NCBI GenBank assembly: GCA_003224905.1
Contig: QIAA01000052.1
Coordinates: 1-64,000 of the forward strand
DNA from: Acidobacteriota bacterium
GTDB lineage: Bacteria > Acidobacteriota > Terriglobia > Terriglobales > Acidobacteriaceae
Reading direction: 5' to 3'
Length of the DNA: 64,000 nt
The stretch's first letter is position 1. Each line of letters begins with the position of its first letter. The notes beneath the pieces are model-generated. The model searched no databases, was not told the DNA's origin, and saw only the letters and a list, made by a program, of their open reading frames with translations. Shown piece by piece: positions 16,524 to 26,762 of the stretch. The position numbers were made by a program, and so were the translations under genes.

Positions 16524-17558
16524 GGCCGCACGGAAAGACCAAGCTGGGATTTTTCCCATTGCCCGTCCTCGAGGCTGAGCGCCTAAGGCATTGCCTGGCG
16601 GCCAATTCTGAGTTCTCCTCGCTCGATCCATGTGTGGGAGATGGAGTCGCATTTGCTCATCTCACCCAGGGGACGCAAGCGCGTCGCTACGGAGTTGAGA
16701 TAGACGCGTACCGAGCTCAGCAGGCCAGGGATCAGGGTATTGAGACGTTGCAGGGGAGCATCTTCGATATCAGAAGTCCCGCAGAATCCTTCTCTCTTCT
16801 CTACCTCAATCCTCCCTATGATCTCGAAACTGGCGCGACCAACAATCAGAGGCTGGAACTGGTTTTTCTGGAGCACACGTACCGTTGGTTGAAACCGGGA
16901 GGCGTGCTGGTGTTCATCATTCCTCAGCCTCAGTTGCGCGTCTGCGCGCGCATTCTGAGCGAACACTTCGCGGACGTGTCCGTCTACAGGCTTAAGGAGC
17001 CGGCGAGCGTGCAGTACAAACAAATTGCCGTGCTGGGCGTCCGGCGTAAGCGACACCAGCACGTCAGAGACTCGCTATTACTGGACTCCGTCCGCTGGCT
17101 GGAGCACCTTGCCGTGAAGTCCGACCTTGAACCTTTGGGTGAGAGGCCTTCCATTGGTTACGAGATTCCGGCTTCGGGCCCAGTCACACTCGTGCACACG
17201 GGGATTCCCCCTGGATGAAGTTGAAGACCTGCTGCTTGAGTCTGCGGCCTATCGCCAGGCCAGCCGCATTCTTTTACCGAAGCAGCAGGATGTCCGCGGC
17301 CGGCCGCTTACGCCTTTGCATGGCGGGCATGTTGGACTGCTCTGTACGGCAGGAATGCTCAACGGCGTCTTTGGCGAAGGTGAGAATCGGCACATTGCAC
17401 ATTGGCGGTCGGTCAAGTTTACGGATCATTGGGAGGAAGAGGAAGCAGAGGGCACCCGCATCCTGCATGACCGGGAGCGGTTCTCACACGAAGTGACGCT
17501 GGTCTTTGCCAATGGCAAGACGCAAATTCTCACCCATGAAAAGAAGGAATCCAGATGA
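16520..17558 (+). pseudogene. DUF6094-type SAM-dependent methyltransferase, frameshifted
   Basis: N-terminal part: FFPLPVLEAERL, then the SAM-binding motif LDPCVGDGVAFAHL, YGVEIDAYRA, and the catalytic LLYLNPPYD (N-P-P-Y signature of adenine-specific or related nucleic acid methyltransferases), WLKPGGVLVFIIPQ. At HTGIPPG near 17205 (a C5 run) the frame ends; the next frame continues FPLDEVEDLLLESAAYRQASRILL to HWEEEEAEGTRILHDRERFSHEVTLVF, stopping at 17558. Combined length about 345 residues, as in DUF6094 proteins of plasmids. The methyltransferase domain itself is intact in the first frame. Confidence 0.75.
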
Positions 17559-18226
17559 AGAACGCACACCTTCGCTTCGGCTGGCTGACGTATGTGAAAT
17601 GTACGGAGAAAACCACGACCAGTATCAAGTTGAGTCTGGACCGCTTCATCGGAGAAGTCCTACCCGATCCGCCACGGCAAGCAAAAGCACATTTAATCTC
17701 CGTCATTGGCGGCGATACCCAGATCTCGGCCATCAGCGCGGCGATATCCATGACGGAGAAATTCATGGTTGAAGGGCCGGATGTGTAGCCGATCCGCGTG
17801 TGTCTGGAGCGAAACGCGCTGTGCTTCAAGGGTTCCATACAGGTCCCTGGACGAAAGAAACCGCTGCGTCATCTCATCGGAATGTCGGAGGAATTCGCCT
17901 CAGGGAACATGTCGTCCAATAGGGGAAGAACCCTGTTAGCAGGCTCGGATAAACAGTTCGTCTGGGCTTCCATCGCCCACACCTTCGGGATTCCTGGAGT
18001 GCCAGAATGGGCGGACTGGTTTGCGGACGAACTGAATACGCATCATGCGTTGTCGTATGCCCTCGGCATTGGATGTGATCCGGTGATTATCAAAGGAGAA
18101 AAGGAACAGTTTCTCGACTGGCTTAGCTGGGGCGTTGAGAGCGGAGCCGTGTCATTTCCCACCCAGACAGGTTCGATTCGCTGGCCCGGTCTGAGTCTCG
18201 AAGATATCTTCCTGCGAGCTGAATAG
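17555..18226 (+). pseudogene. Hypothetical protein interrupted by an in-frame TAG
   Basis: Two ORFs in the same frame, MKNAHLRFGWLTYVKC...MVEGPDV ending in TAG at 17786-17788, and the continuation from 17789 (CLERNALCFKGSIQVPGRKKPLRHLIGMSEEF to the end at 18226), together give a coherent protein of about 223 residues. A single nonsense mutation separates them. It overlaps the DUF6094 stop, so it was the next gene of that operon. Family not recognised. Confidence 0.6.
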
Positions 18227-18260
18227 TTCCCGCGCCACACTTCCCTCCTCTTCTCTGCTT

Positions 18261-18300
18261 CTTCCCTTCCCTTCCCTTCCCTTCTCTTCTCTTCTCTTCT
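18261..18300. repeat. Pentanucleotide microsatellite (CTTCC)4(CTTCT)4
   Basis: Four perfect CTTCC units (18261-18280) followed at once by four perfect CTTCT units (18281-18300), inside a longer pyrimidine-rich tract from about 18238. It lies 46 bases upstream of the helicase gene start, so unit-number change would alter promoter or leader spacing. The strict purine/pyrimidine asymmetry would also allow triplex formation. Confidence 0.9.
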
Positions 18301-18345
18301 CCTTCCGTCGTCTCCGTACATTCATTCTTTTGCAAAAGGACTTCT

Positions 18346-20674
18346 ATGACAGAACTGTCCACGATTTATGACTACATGCGCGCCAACGCTGGGTTGCTCG
18401 GGACACGAATCCTTCGGGAGTACCCCGCTCTGCAACAGTTCGACGACCCGATTTCACCGCGGATTGAAGGATTTCTGCGCAGACCCTTTCCCGCACAAAC
18501 CATCGCGATCATGGGGCTCGCGAAGCGCTGGCAGCAGGCGCGGACCGGCATGGTGGTCGCAGAGTGCGGTACGGGAAAGACATTGATTTCGTTGGGGGCG
18601 ATCGAAGTCCACAGCGAAGGAAGGCCGTTCACGGCTTTGGCGATGGTGCCTCCGCACCTGGTCGAAAAGTGGGCACGAGAAGCTTTTCTAACGTTGCCGA
18701 GAGTGCGCGTGTTCCTGATCGATGATTTGCGGAATGGGGGAGATGAGAACAAAGCGCACGGAGTCAATGAAGTCCGGCTCCGGCAGGGTCGCATCGTGCG
18801 GGAAGGTTTTCAGACCAGTCTCAGCGAGATGCGATTGCGAAGGGCATCATCGAGTCCGAAACGATGGTTGTCGTTGTGTGGAAGGCCGTCCTTGTTCCTT
18901 GTGGGACGTGAGCGGGCGAAGCTCGGCTATTTCTGGCGTCATGCTTACTGTGTACCTCGCTCCGGTCCTTATCTCGGATGCGTGCTCAACGCTGAGACGG
19001 GCAAGCCTGTCATCGTGGATGAGAGCCGACTAACTGTTGCCCGAGTTTGAGAAGGTGAAAATCTCGGAGACTGTCGAATCCAGAGGGGACAAGTCCTGTC
19101 GGCCGTTCCATAGCGCGCTCTGGCAAGCCGACGCCGACAAGATCCGGCGCATGGCGCCGATTGAGTTCATTGGGCGTTACATGCCGGGCTGGTTTGATTA
19201 CGCGATCTGTGACGAAATCCACCAGCTTGCCGGCGATACAGCGCAAGGCAATGCCCTCGGCACGTTGGCGTCTTGTACCGACCGGATTGTGGGGCTGACG
19301 GGAACGCTGCTTGGAGGCTATGCGGACGACTTGTTCAACACATTGTTCCGGCTCGAAGCCGCGAGAATGAAGGAACATGGCTACGAGTGGGGCACTACAG
19401 GTCGCAGCTCCTTCACCCAGGACTATGGCGTCCTCGAAACGATTACCAAAGTAGAGCCTTCTGACAACCGGTGTTCCAAATCCAAGACCACTAGCACCGT
19501 GCGCCGGAAACCGGGGGCATCGCCCTTGCTCTTCGGCGAATTCCTGATGCAGTTGTGCGCCTTCGTCTTCCTTGAAGACATCTCGGGAGAACTTCCACCC
19601 TACGAAGAGGGCTACCTCAGCGTCCCGATGGACCCGCTGATGATGGCCGCCTATCGGGAACTGGAAGATGCCATCCGGAAGGCGTTGAAGGAACACCGAG
19701 GCAATCGGTCGGTGTTAAGCACGATGCTCAACACTCTGCTCCTCTATCCGGACCATCCCTATGGATTAGGAACGCTATATGGCACGGAGTTCGATCCGGA
19801 AGCTAAGCACAACGTTCGATTCGTGATCGCGGAGACGCGCGATCTTCCTGAAGAGCGGCTGTATTCCAAGGAAAGAAAATTAGTCGATGAGATCAAGAAA
19901 GAACTTGCGGAAGGGCGCCGTTGCCAGGTGTTCGCGGTGTACACACGGAAACACGACGTCACCTCTCGGCTGCAGCGGATCCTAAGTAATGAAGGCATCC
20001 GCACGGCAGTCCTCAAGGCGAGCGTGGACACATCGAAGCGCGAGGCTTGGTATGCAAGGCAAATCAAGGAAGGGGTACAGGTCGTCATTTCGCATCCCAA
20101 ACTGGTCGAGACTGGGCTGGATCTCCTGGATTTCAAAACCATTCTCTTCTATGAGTCGGGATACTCACTGCACACGTTGCGGCAGGCTAGCCGGCGCTCC
20201 TGGCGCATCGGCCAAAGACGGCCGGTGCGTGTGAAGTTTCTCTGCTATGAGGGGACCATGCAGACAGCGTGTCTGCGTCTGATGGGAAAGAAACTCCTTG
20301 TGGCGCTCACCATGGAGGGCAAGTTCGCGGGCGAAGGACTCCAAAACATTGACGAAGACGACGACATGCTCTCCGCGATGGCTCGAGAACTGGTAGAGAG
20401 AAATGGCATCGGTGAAAGTGCTGATTCCGTGTGGAAGGCTTTGAGCGCAGAACACCAGAAGCTATTTCCCGCAGCTTCTCACTCCATCGATGATGCATGC
20501 TCTATCGAAGCGCCGGCCAGTCTGCCAATCAACCAGGCAGATCCTTCCACCCTAATCGAAGAGGCCATCGCGGGCGATTCGGTCTTGATCTTTGGGCAAC
20601 GACCAGGGTCGCTATTAGGCAGGCGGCCGCGCGGCAGGCCGGCTGTCCCAGAGCAGGCGTCGTTGTTCAGTTGA
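18346..20674 (+). pseudogene. SNF2-type helicase, split by one frameshift
   Basis: The first frame (from ATG 18346) has the ATP-binding motif VAECGTGKT, then LAMVPPHLVEKWAREA and GRERAKLGYFWRHAY. It stops at 19050. The second frame, picking up at LLPEFEKVKISE near 19030, has the DEIH box (YAICDEIHQLAGD), motif III GLTGTLLGGYADD, the second RecA lobe, and the SNF2 motif VI region LRQASRRSWRIGQRRPV. Combined length about 775 residues. Such SNF2 helicases are regular neighbours of DUF6094 and DUF932 on plasmid-like elements. One indel near 19035 separates ATP-binding from the rest. Confidence 0.8.
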
Positions 20675-20775
20675 TATCAGGTTCGACTGCTATGAAGCTG
20701 AAGTATTCAGCCGCACCCCACCTTTTCTCACGCTTTTAAGGAATCACATTTCAATTCAACTAAGGAGGAAGCAGT

Positions 20776-21510
20776 ATGTCCGAAACAAGTACGCTGATTG
20801 GCTACGGCGGCCGAACGATTGGCCGTGAAGAATTAACTCTGGTGCCAACACCACCGGCAACCGAAACGCACCGGCCGATTCCGCATCACGAGATCGTGCA
20901 GGCCCTGGTCGAGACCCTGGGGTTTCGCCATATCGGAGTCGTCCATGACGAGTATGCCGTCTCGCCGGACGGCATGAAGATGTTCGGCGTTCTCGACCTC
21001 GCAACCGAAATGGAGGGTTGTCGGTTTTCCATTGGACTTCGGAACTCGCATGACAAGAGCATGCGCCTGGCGATGACCTGTGGCTATCGTGTGTTCGTGT
21101 GCTCAAACATGGCGTTTGCCGGGGATTTCACCCCAGTGCTCGCCAAACACTCGAAGTCCTTCTCACTCATCGACTGCGTCTCGGTCGGCGTTGACCGGAT
21201 GCAACGGAACTTCGAACCCATGCGCAAGCAGGTGGAGGCGTGGCGGGAGAGCGAACTCACAGACGTCACTGCCAAGGTGGTCATCTACGAAGCGTTTGTC
21301 GAGGGAAAGCTGGAAGCTCCAAAGCATCTGGCGCGGACCGTGCATGATCTGTACTTCGAACCAAAATATGAGGAATTCTGGCCACGGACGATTTGGAGTC
21401 TCTCCAATGCGTTCACATCCGCATTCAAGGAACTCGAACCAATTCCGCAGTTCAAGGCGACGGCGAAACTGGGAGAGTTCCTGGAGACCCGATTCTCACA
21501 ATCCTTCTAA
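20776..21510 (+). CDS. DUF932 domain protein
   Basis: A 244-residue intact protein with AAGGAGGAAG in front of ATG 20776. The central part (PHHEIVQALVETLGF, YAVSPDGMKMFGVLDL, FSIGLRNSHDKSMRLAMTCGYRVFVCSNMAF, GDFTPVLAKHSKSF) is the DUF932 signature of phage and plasmid proteins related to LGT-type plasmid genes. Role unknown, perhaps DNA-associated. Last plus-strand gene of the element block. Confidence 0.85.
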   Translation: MSETSTLIGYGGRTIGREELTLVPTPPATETHRPIPHHEIVQALVETLGFRHIGVVHDEYAVSPDGMKMFGVLDLATEMEGCRFSIGLRNSHDKSMRLAMTCGYRVFVCSNMAFAGDFTPVLAKHSKSFSLIDCVSVGVDRMQRNFEPMRKQVEAWRESELTDVTAKVVIYEAFVEGKLEAPKHLARTVHDLYFEPKYEEFWPRTIWSLSNAFTSAFKELEPIPQFKATAKLGEFLETRFSQSF

Positions 21511-21711
21511 CCAAAGGCGGTATCGGCCGGATCGTCCCATGCGACCCAGTCTTCCTACCTTGGTTGGGCTACTGGATCCAGGCAATCGCGGTCAATCGAA
21601 GGACTTGGCAAGTCAATTCCGCCACGGGATTCCCACCTCGACCGGCGCGCGCTGCCGCAGTGGGTTGGTAATGAAGCGGGATTGTGGCCTTATGCGCCGT
21701 CGGAGGCTCCG

Positions 21712-22272
21712 TCAACGCGAGTTTGCATCTCGGCGGCCGTTTGTCTTCCCGTAATGTTTCAAAATCCGCACGACGGCAAGGATTGTGTTCCAGTTGCGTG
21801 TGGTTGCCGGCACACCGAACAGCTTATCGATTTGGCCAAGATAGCCGATCGTCTTCATGTGGCGACGGTACACTCCGAAGACGAATCGGTTTTTCGACGC
21901 GATAACTCGCACGAACCACTCTCCCTCGGGAGGAAATGTGACTGGCAGGACAGCCCGGAGGCCTCCGGCTCTCGACAGGATACTCACGAATCGAACCGTA
22001 TCGGGGCGCGGCGGCCTGCCTCCAAACGGATTCTCTGTCTCCAGGCGGATGAGATCGCGACCATCGCAGAGGGCAGCTTCCGCCTTGAATGGCAGCTTCC
22101 GAAGCAATTCAGCGCGGAACTTCGTTCGAGATCCAGGTCTGCGAACGACAAACGTTCCGGCAGCGCCCACGTTGACGACACAGTACTCGCTCAGTTCTTT
22201 GGCAAGGACACTCGGACGAAATGTCCTATATCCGCCGATGTTGACACCTCGAAGGAAAACAATAAGAGCCAT
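21712..22272 (-). CDS. DUF1697 family protein
   Basis: A 186-residue protein starting MALIVFLRGVNIGGYRTFRP (ATG 22272; a GTG lies nine bases upstream), with VVNVGAAGTFVV and the C-terminal RNWNTILAVVRIL. These are hallmarks of DUF1697, a widespread bacterial family of unknown function. It lies 34 bases downstream of the broken dihydrofolate reductase-like gene in the same orientation, so the two probably shared a transcript. Intact. Confidence 0.85.
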   Translation of the reverse strand: MALIVFLRGVNIGGYRTFRPSVLAKELSEYCVVNVGAAGTFVVRRPGSRTKFRAELLRKLPFKAEAALCDGRDLIRLETENPFGGRPPRPDTVRFVSILSRAGGLRAVLPVTFPPEGEWFVRVIASKNRFVFGVYRRHMKTIGYLGQIDKLFGVPATTRNWNTILAVVRILKHYGKTNGRRDANSR

Positions 22273-22306
22273 AACTGTCACCGGCTCGCCATTGTGCCAG
22301 CGTTTT

Positions 22307-22911
22307 TCAGTTCGACTGCCGCTTCTGAACGGCGGGAATCTCCTTGCGCGGTTTCAGTGTGCGTTTCGTCCTGACTCGAGTAGGCCGAGGAGCACCAATC
22401 TTGTATTCACTCTGCACCAGGCCGCCTTTGTATGTGCGCGTGGCTACGTGGTGAAGGCTGACGTCGCGGGGCAACGGGCCGAAAGCAGGATGCCCTCTCC
22501 GATCAGCACAGGGACGCGCGTGATCACAAGCCGGTCAATGACTCCGGCGGCCAAAAAGCGCCGAATGGTGATGCCGCCATCAATGTAGGCGTGTTTGAAT
22601 CCGCGCGCTTTCAGCTCTGCTGCAATTTCGGCAGGCTCGCCTGACATCTGCTCTACCACCCCGCCCTTGACTGTTGAGAAATCCAACGGACGGCTGCTCA
22701 GCACCACCACCCGCTTCTTTCCATAAAACCATTTGCCGAAAGTGAGCACGACCTCGAAGGTCTTGCGCCCAATCACGACGACATCGACACTGGCATAGAA
22801 CTCTTCGAATCCATGCGGCTCCTGCCCGCCGGCATCCAGAAAATCGAGCGCATGGTTCAGCCGGGCAAGAAAGCCGTCGACGCTCACCCCACAAAAGACG
22901 GAGAGCTTCAT
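22307..22911 (-). pseudogene. RibD/dihydrofolate reductase-family protein, 1-base frameshift
   Basis: From ATG 22911: MKLSVFCGVSVDGFLA, DVVVIGRKTFEVVLTF, KRVVVLSSRPLDF, HAYIDGGITIRRFLAAGVIDRLVITRVPVLIGEGI, the RibD C-terminal/DHFR-like domain that binds NADPH. At LLS, in a short T-run near 22490, the frame is lost. Adding one T restores LLFGPLPRDVSLHHVATRTYKGGLVQSEYKIG and a basic tail ending at 22307, the normal family C-terminus. The start at 23151 given by the longest frame is rejected because the extra 80 residues are non-coding in character. Confidence 0.75.
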
Positions 22912-23017
22912 GGCGAGGCTCCTCGATGAATCACGCAAGTCTAGTTTTCCTGAAGTGCCTTGCGCAAGAATCCGTGTCTGAGGAGGTATCGGGGAAGAAC
23001 TCATCGGCGAATTGGAG

Positions 23018-24086
23018 TCAGACTGATCGAGTATCCAAAAGCCTAGGTGGAAACCGCTCTGCCTTACACGTGGGTTCGCCGTAGATGCTCTTGCTTTCAC
23101 ACAACCCTGTCCGTACCCCTTTTGTTTGCGGAAGGCGGCAGTGCCTGACATGCCTGAAATAAACGTTGCCGGCTATCTTCCTTCCGCACTTGCATTCCCG
23201 CACAATAAGGGCGTGCTTTCTGCGCTCGCGGGATTGCCTTGCGGTCAGCTGTCTCTGAAATGCCGTACTCGCTCATCAGCCATTTTCTAGTGGCCGGATC
23301 CATGAGAGACAGGTTGATTTCGTTCCCGTGCTTTCGGCAGAAGTCCTCGAAGGACCTGTCCGTGACGAACGTATCCAAGAGCTTAAGTTGTCCTGCAGCA
23401 ATCAGGCCCTGGATATCCTCGACTGTGATGCCCAGGAGCTTGGCCGCTCGTGTCCAAGAATAGGGATTCTGTGGGGAGATTGCGGTTCTGGGCCTGTGGT
23501 TGTCGCTAACATTTCCAGGTGGCCCGTTCTTCTCGGACCACCGGGCTAAGGAACTTCCGGTGATGCGCGGATCACGAACCCGCAACATCCCGCTTGCGGC
23601 CAGATACCACAACCGTGCACGACTGACGCGCAACAACTTGCGTAAACCGCGCTGCGACCAGCCGTCCTTGACCCGCGCGCTCATGCCCAGCGCTCCAAGC
23701 CGGAAGCGAACGGCGCGGACAGAACGTCCGAGGCGCTCGGCGATCTTTGTGACCGGCTCGTAACCAGCCAGATCCAGAAGTCTCTCGTCGTCCTCTTGGA
23801 GCCACGGGCGTGAGAAAGACCGATGAATGTAACCGTTGTTTTCCGTCTTCTTTAGATCTTGGTCCACAGGAGGAGTTGCCAGTGCGGGCGTTCGTCGTAG
23901 CTGCCGGATACGGCGCCAGCAGTCTCCACGCTTCCACTCCGGTACCAATTGCAGAATCTTGTTGATGGCATCATGCTTTTTGCTGAGCCCGAGTTTGATG
24001 CCCGCGACCAGCAACTGATCAATCGCTGGCAGCAAGCGAGGATTGATTGTCGCCTGGCCTCGAACGCGCTCGACAACGCCCGACAT
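23018..24086 (-). pseudogene. Multi-HTH DNA-binding protein with C-terminal frameshift
   Basis: A protein of about 350 residues with several helix-turn-helix-like segments: SANT/Myb-like W..EDDERLLDLAGYEPVTKIAERLGRSVRAVRFRLGALG, RGLRKLLRVSRARLWYLAASGMLRVRDPRITG, and YSWTRAAKLLGITVEDIQGLIAAGQL. The last 50 codons of the main frame (to 23097) look unnatural. The neighbouring frame instead gives RECKCGRKIAGNVYFRHVRHC, a metal-binding-like end with paired Cys and His, stopping at 23018. A slip near 23195 is inferred. Probably a transcriptional regulator or recombination-linked DNA-binding protein. Marks the right end of the accessory block. Confidence 0.6.
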
Positions 24087-24401
24087 ACAGAAAACCCGCA
24101 GCGACTGGCTCAGGGATTGACTCGCGACAAGCGGCCAGTACCGCGCTGAATGTCCCTACAGCATCCAAGAGGATGCGAAGATGGGAAGCATCCTCGCGCG
24201 TTCTCTTCTTCATCGGCTATTTTTCTCTTGATCGGTCGGAATTTCGGGCAGTGACTCAAAACAGAGAACTTAGGATGGGCGAGAAAAGCTTAGGGTAGAG
24301 CTGAACTGCCCGAAAACCCCGTACAGCGGCGGTGTTTGAGGTCTTTGTTGTTGGCCGATACTTTGTTGACGAGTTACTCTTCGACCGCTCGGGCTACGTC
24401 G
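24087..24401. other. Intergenic region at the right edge of the accessory block
   Basis: No supported gene. A minus-strand frame at 24019-24213 begins with a protein-like stretch (KKRTREDASHLRILLDAVGTF) that could be a remnant of a gene preceding the HTH protein, but it lacks a convincing continuation. Confidence 0.4.
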
Positions 24402-24749
24402 TCAGGTAGGTTTGCTACGGGTCTGGCCGTTCTTGGGCGAGGCTCCGAGCAGCTCGGAGATTGCCAAACCTCCAACAACCATCCAGATCAAATTGCTCCT
24501 CTGCGCGGAATCCTTGACTCCCAAACTGAAGGTAGGTTCGAACAAGAATGCCGCGAAAATTACAGCTGCAAGGATTGTGCCGAGCATCCCTGCGACATTA
24601 CCGAACACTGTGGCGGTCAAGAGTATGAAGCCTAGAAACAAGAGCGGCAGAAGCGTCTTGAATGAACTCGTATCGAACGCGAGAGCCAAGGAACAAGCAG
24701 CGGCAGCACACACAGCAGTGCCTAACGTCGGCCACACCCACTCCTGCAT
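24402..24749 (-). CDS. DUF4118 four-helix membrane protein
   Basis: A 115-residue membrane protein with four helices (ACSLALAFDTSSFKTLLPLLFLGFILLTATVFG, GMLGTILAAVIFAAFLFEP, NLIWMVVGGLAISELLG). This matches the DUF4118 domain found in the N-terminal sensor part of KdpD-type histidine kinases. Here it stands alone without a kinase domain, as is common in Acidobacteriota. Function of the isolated domain is unknown. Confidence 0.75.
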   Translation of the reverse strand: MQEWVWPTLGTAVCAAAACSLALAFDTSSFKTLLPLLFLGFILLTATVFGNVAGMLGTILAAVIFAAFLFEPTFSLGVKDSAQRSNLIWMVVGGLAISELLGASPKNGQTRSKPT

Positions 24750-24928
24750 GACAAGAACATAGCTCCATTCCAGCTCTCACTCCAGGGGAATCGTGCTACA
24801 CCGCACTACCTAATCACAATTTGCTTTCCAGATCTGCCCATTTTCAACTGCCTCCAGGGGACAAGCTGTTTGCCTTTGGCATTAAGGGCACTGCTCCAGT
24901 TTCGAACAAGTCGTCGCGGAAGCTGCGC

Positions 24929-26152
24929 TCACCGAATCCAGGAAAGCCAGAGCCAGCCAAACAACAGCGTCAGAAGTGTTACAGGCAGGCCGATTCGAAA
25001 ATAATCGAGGAAGGTAATTTTTGCTTCTGTGCGTGCGCGCTCGACAACGATTATGTTGGCAATGGAACCCGTGATGGTTAGATTCCCTGCAAGCGTGCTG
25101 GCCATTGCCAGTGTGAGCCAAGCCGTATGCGGGTTGGCAAATTGGCTCACGACAGATTTTAAAAGCATCACGGCGGGTACGTTGCTTACCACGTTGGATA
25201 GAACTGCCGTGACGAGTGTAAACACGGCCAAATGTTGTAGATTGAGACGCTCGCCGAAAGCTAGCAAGTGATCCGCCAAGCCCGCGTCTTCTGCGCCTCC
25301 AACGATCAGAAAAAGCCCGATGAAAAAGACGAGAAGGCCCCAATCCACTTCTTCGTACACCAAGCGAGGTTCTCGCGTGCGTGTGATTAACATGATAGCC
25401 GCGCCCACCGCGGCGACTAGAGGCGGAGGAAAACCAGCAAGGAATCCGGCGAGAACCAATGCGGCTACAAGACCGACCTTAAGCAGTGCTGCATCGTCGA
25501 TCGGTACTGCACCTACCGCACCGTCGGTTTGGACATCGTGAAGACGGCCACGGAAATAGAGCCACCAGAGCACAAGCCAGTCAAGAAACAAACCTACGAG
25601 CGCAACCGGACCCAAGTGCCAGAGGAAATCCCTGTAACCAATGCCAGAAAAAGAGCCAATCAGCATATTTTGCGGATTGCCGGTGATGGTCCCTGTGCTT
25701 CCAATGTTTGACGCCGTTGCTACTGCAAGAAGATAGGGCCCTGGCTTTCCTCCCATTCGCGCAATTACTTTCAGTACGAAAGGAACCATGACCAGACAGA
25801 TGATGTCGTTCACGAAGAACGCGGAAAGCAAGCCGCTGAGAAAGATCACTGTAGGAAGCAGGTGATGGGGCTTGAGCCGGGTCACGACCAGGTCGGTGAC
25901 CCAATCGAAGAAGCCTGCTAAGTGGAGGTAGGCCACGACAAGGATCATCGAGAAGAGCAGCACGACCGTGCCGAAGTGGATGAAATGCAACGCATTTTCT
26001 GCACGCACCGCGCCCGTGGTGAACATCAGGACCGCCCCGATGATCGCTGCACCGGGCCGGTCAATCTTCATCCCTGGAAACTTCCCCAAGGCGAATACGA
26101 CGTAACTCGCAATGAAAACCGAATACGTGCCTATGGTGGCGAGCTCGGACAT
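24929..26152 (-). CDS. Anion/Na+ symporter-like transporter (ArsB/NhaD superfamily)
   Basis: A 407-residue protein with about eleven helices: VVFALGKFPGMKIDRPGAAIIGAVLMFTTG near the N-terminus, the first hairpin-loop region LSAFFVNDIICLVMVPFVL, TASNIGSTGTITGNPQNMLIG, and the second repeat VLSNVVSNVPAVMLLKSVV, TLAGNLTITGSIANIIVVERA. The N-P-Q and S-N-V-P motifs are those of the ion transporter superfamily including ArsB, NhaD and DASS-type carriers. Probable anion or sodium-coupled transport at the inner membrane; substrate not predictable. Intact. Confidence 0.85.
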   Translation of the reverse strand: MSELATIGTYSVFIASYVVFALGKFPGMKIDRPGAAIIGAVLMFTTGAVRAENALHFIHFGTVVLLFSMILVVAYLHLAGFFDWVTDLVVTRLKPHHLLPTVIFLSGLLSAFFVNDIICLVMVPFVLKVIARMGGKPGPYLLAVATASNIGSTGTITGNPQNMLIGSFSGIGYRDFLWHLGPVALVGLFLDWLVLWWLYFRGRLHDVQTDGAVGAVPIDDAALLKVGLVAALVLAGFLAGFPPPLVAAVGAAIMLITRTREPRLVYEEVDWGLLVFFIGLFLIVGGAEDAGLADHLLAFGERLNLQHLAVFTLVTAVLSNVVSNVPAVMLLKSVVSQFANPHTAWLTLAMASTLAGNLTITGSIANIIVVERARTEAKITFLDYFRIGLPVTLLTLLFGWLWLSWIR

Positions 26153-26697
26153 CGTGGCTCCGTGGAGGTGATTCGGTCATCTTCGGTCATCAAGTCAGAC
26201 AACGAATGTCGTCTCAAAGTTTGCAATGGTCGAGCGGCACGTTCCGACATACGGTAGGTGAGCGATTCGAATTGCTCATTCAAGTGAAAATCCTTCTCAG
26301 TACCCTACCATTTGAATCGAAGTGCGGTTGCGAAGTAGGATGGCAGCGTCGTGAGCAAAAAGGGGACGTGTCGTGCGCGATTTCTCAAGATGGTGGGAGG
26401 GCACCGCAAATCGGTACATCAGGGGCTCTCTTTGGCCTCGGCACAAGATATCGCAACTCGCACTCACGGCGCTAGCGCCGCCCAGCTTGAGGTTCTGCCC
26501 CTGCTTGCGGTGAGCGACCACGTTGATGGGGTCTCATTTTTTACGGCATTCTTTCGGAAACGGCGTCATAAGATCATGGTGTTTCAATGGTGCTCCTGCC
26601 CCACGAGAAGGCTGTTTAAGAGCGGTCGGACGAGGTAGCCCTTAACAAGGGCCACATCCAATGGAATACGGTTCGTACAGTACGGTTCGTGAAATTT
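26153..26697. other. Intergenic region
   Basis: About 545 bases without a supported gene. Two copies of TACGGTTCGT lie 14 bp apart (26667-26676 and 26681-26690). Plus-strand frames here have chance-like composition. Confidence 0.5.
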
Positions 26698-26737
26698 GAT
26701 TAAAAAAAGAAGGGACCATTCTCTCAAATGAATGGTC
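26698..26737 (-). terminator. Rho-independent terminator of the M50/Ig-like transcript
   Basis: On the minus strand GACCATTC, an 8-base loop and GAATGGTC (26714-26737) form a perfect 8-bp stem, followed by CCTTC and a seven-T run (26702-26708). It begins 26 bases after the Ig-like ORF ends at 26763. Confidence 0.75.
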
Positions 26738-26762
26738 GCCTGGAGTTCTTATGACCATGTGG

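Noticed and set aside
18233-18302. CRISPR-like array
   Set aside because: Five-base units without spacers; no cas genes in the window.
18043-18362. Minus-strand ORFs over the pentanucleotide tract (Glu/Arg/Gly/Lys repeats)
   Set aside because: Their low-complexity sequence only reflects the microsatellite read in reverse.
22912-23151. Longer start for the dihydrofolate reductase-like gene
   Set aside because: The extra 80 residues are not protein-like and overlap the end of the HTH gene; MKLSVFCG at 22911 is the family start.
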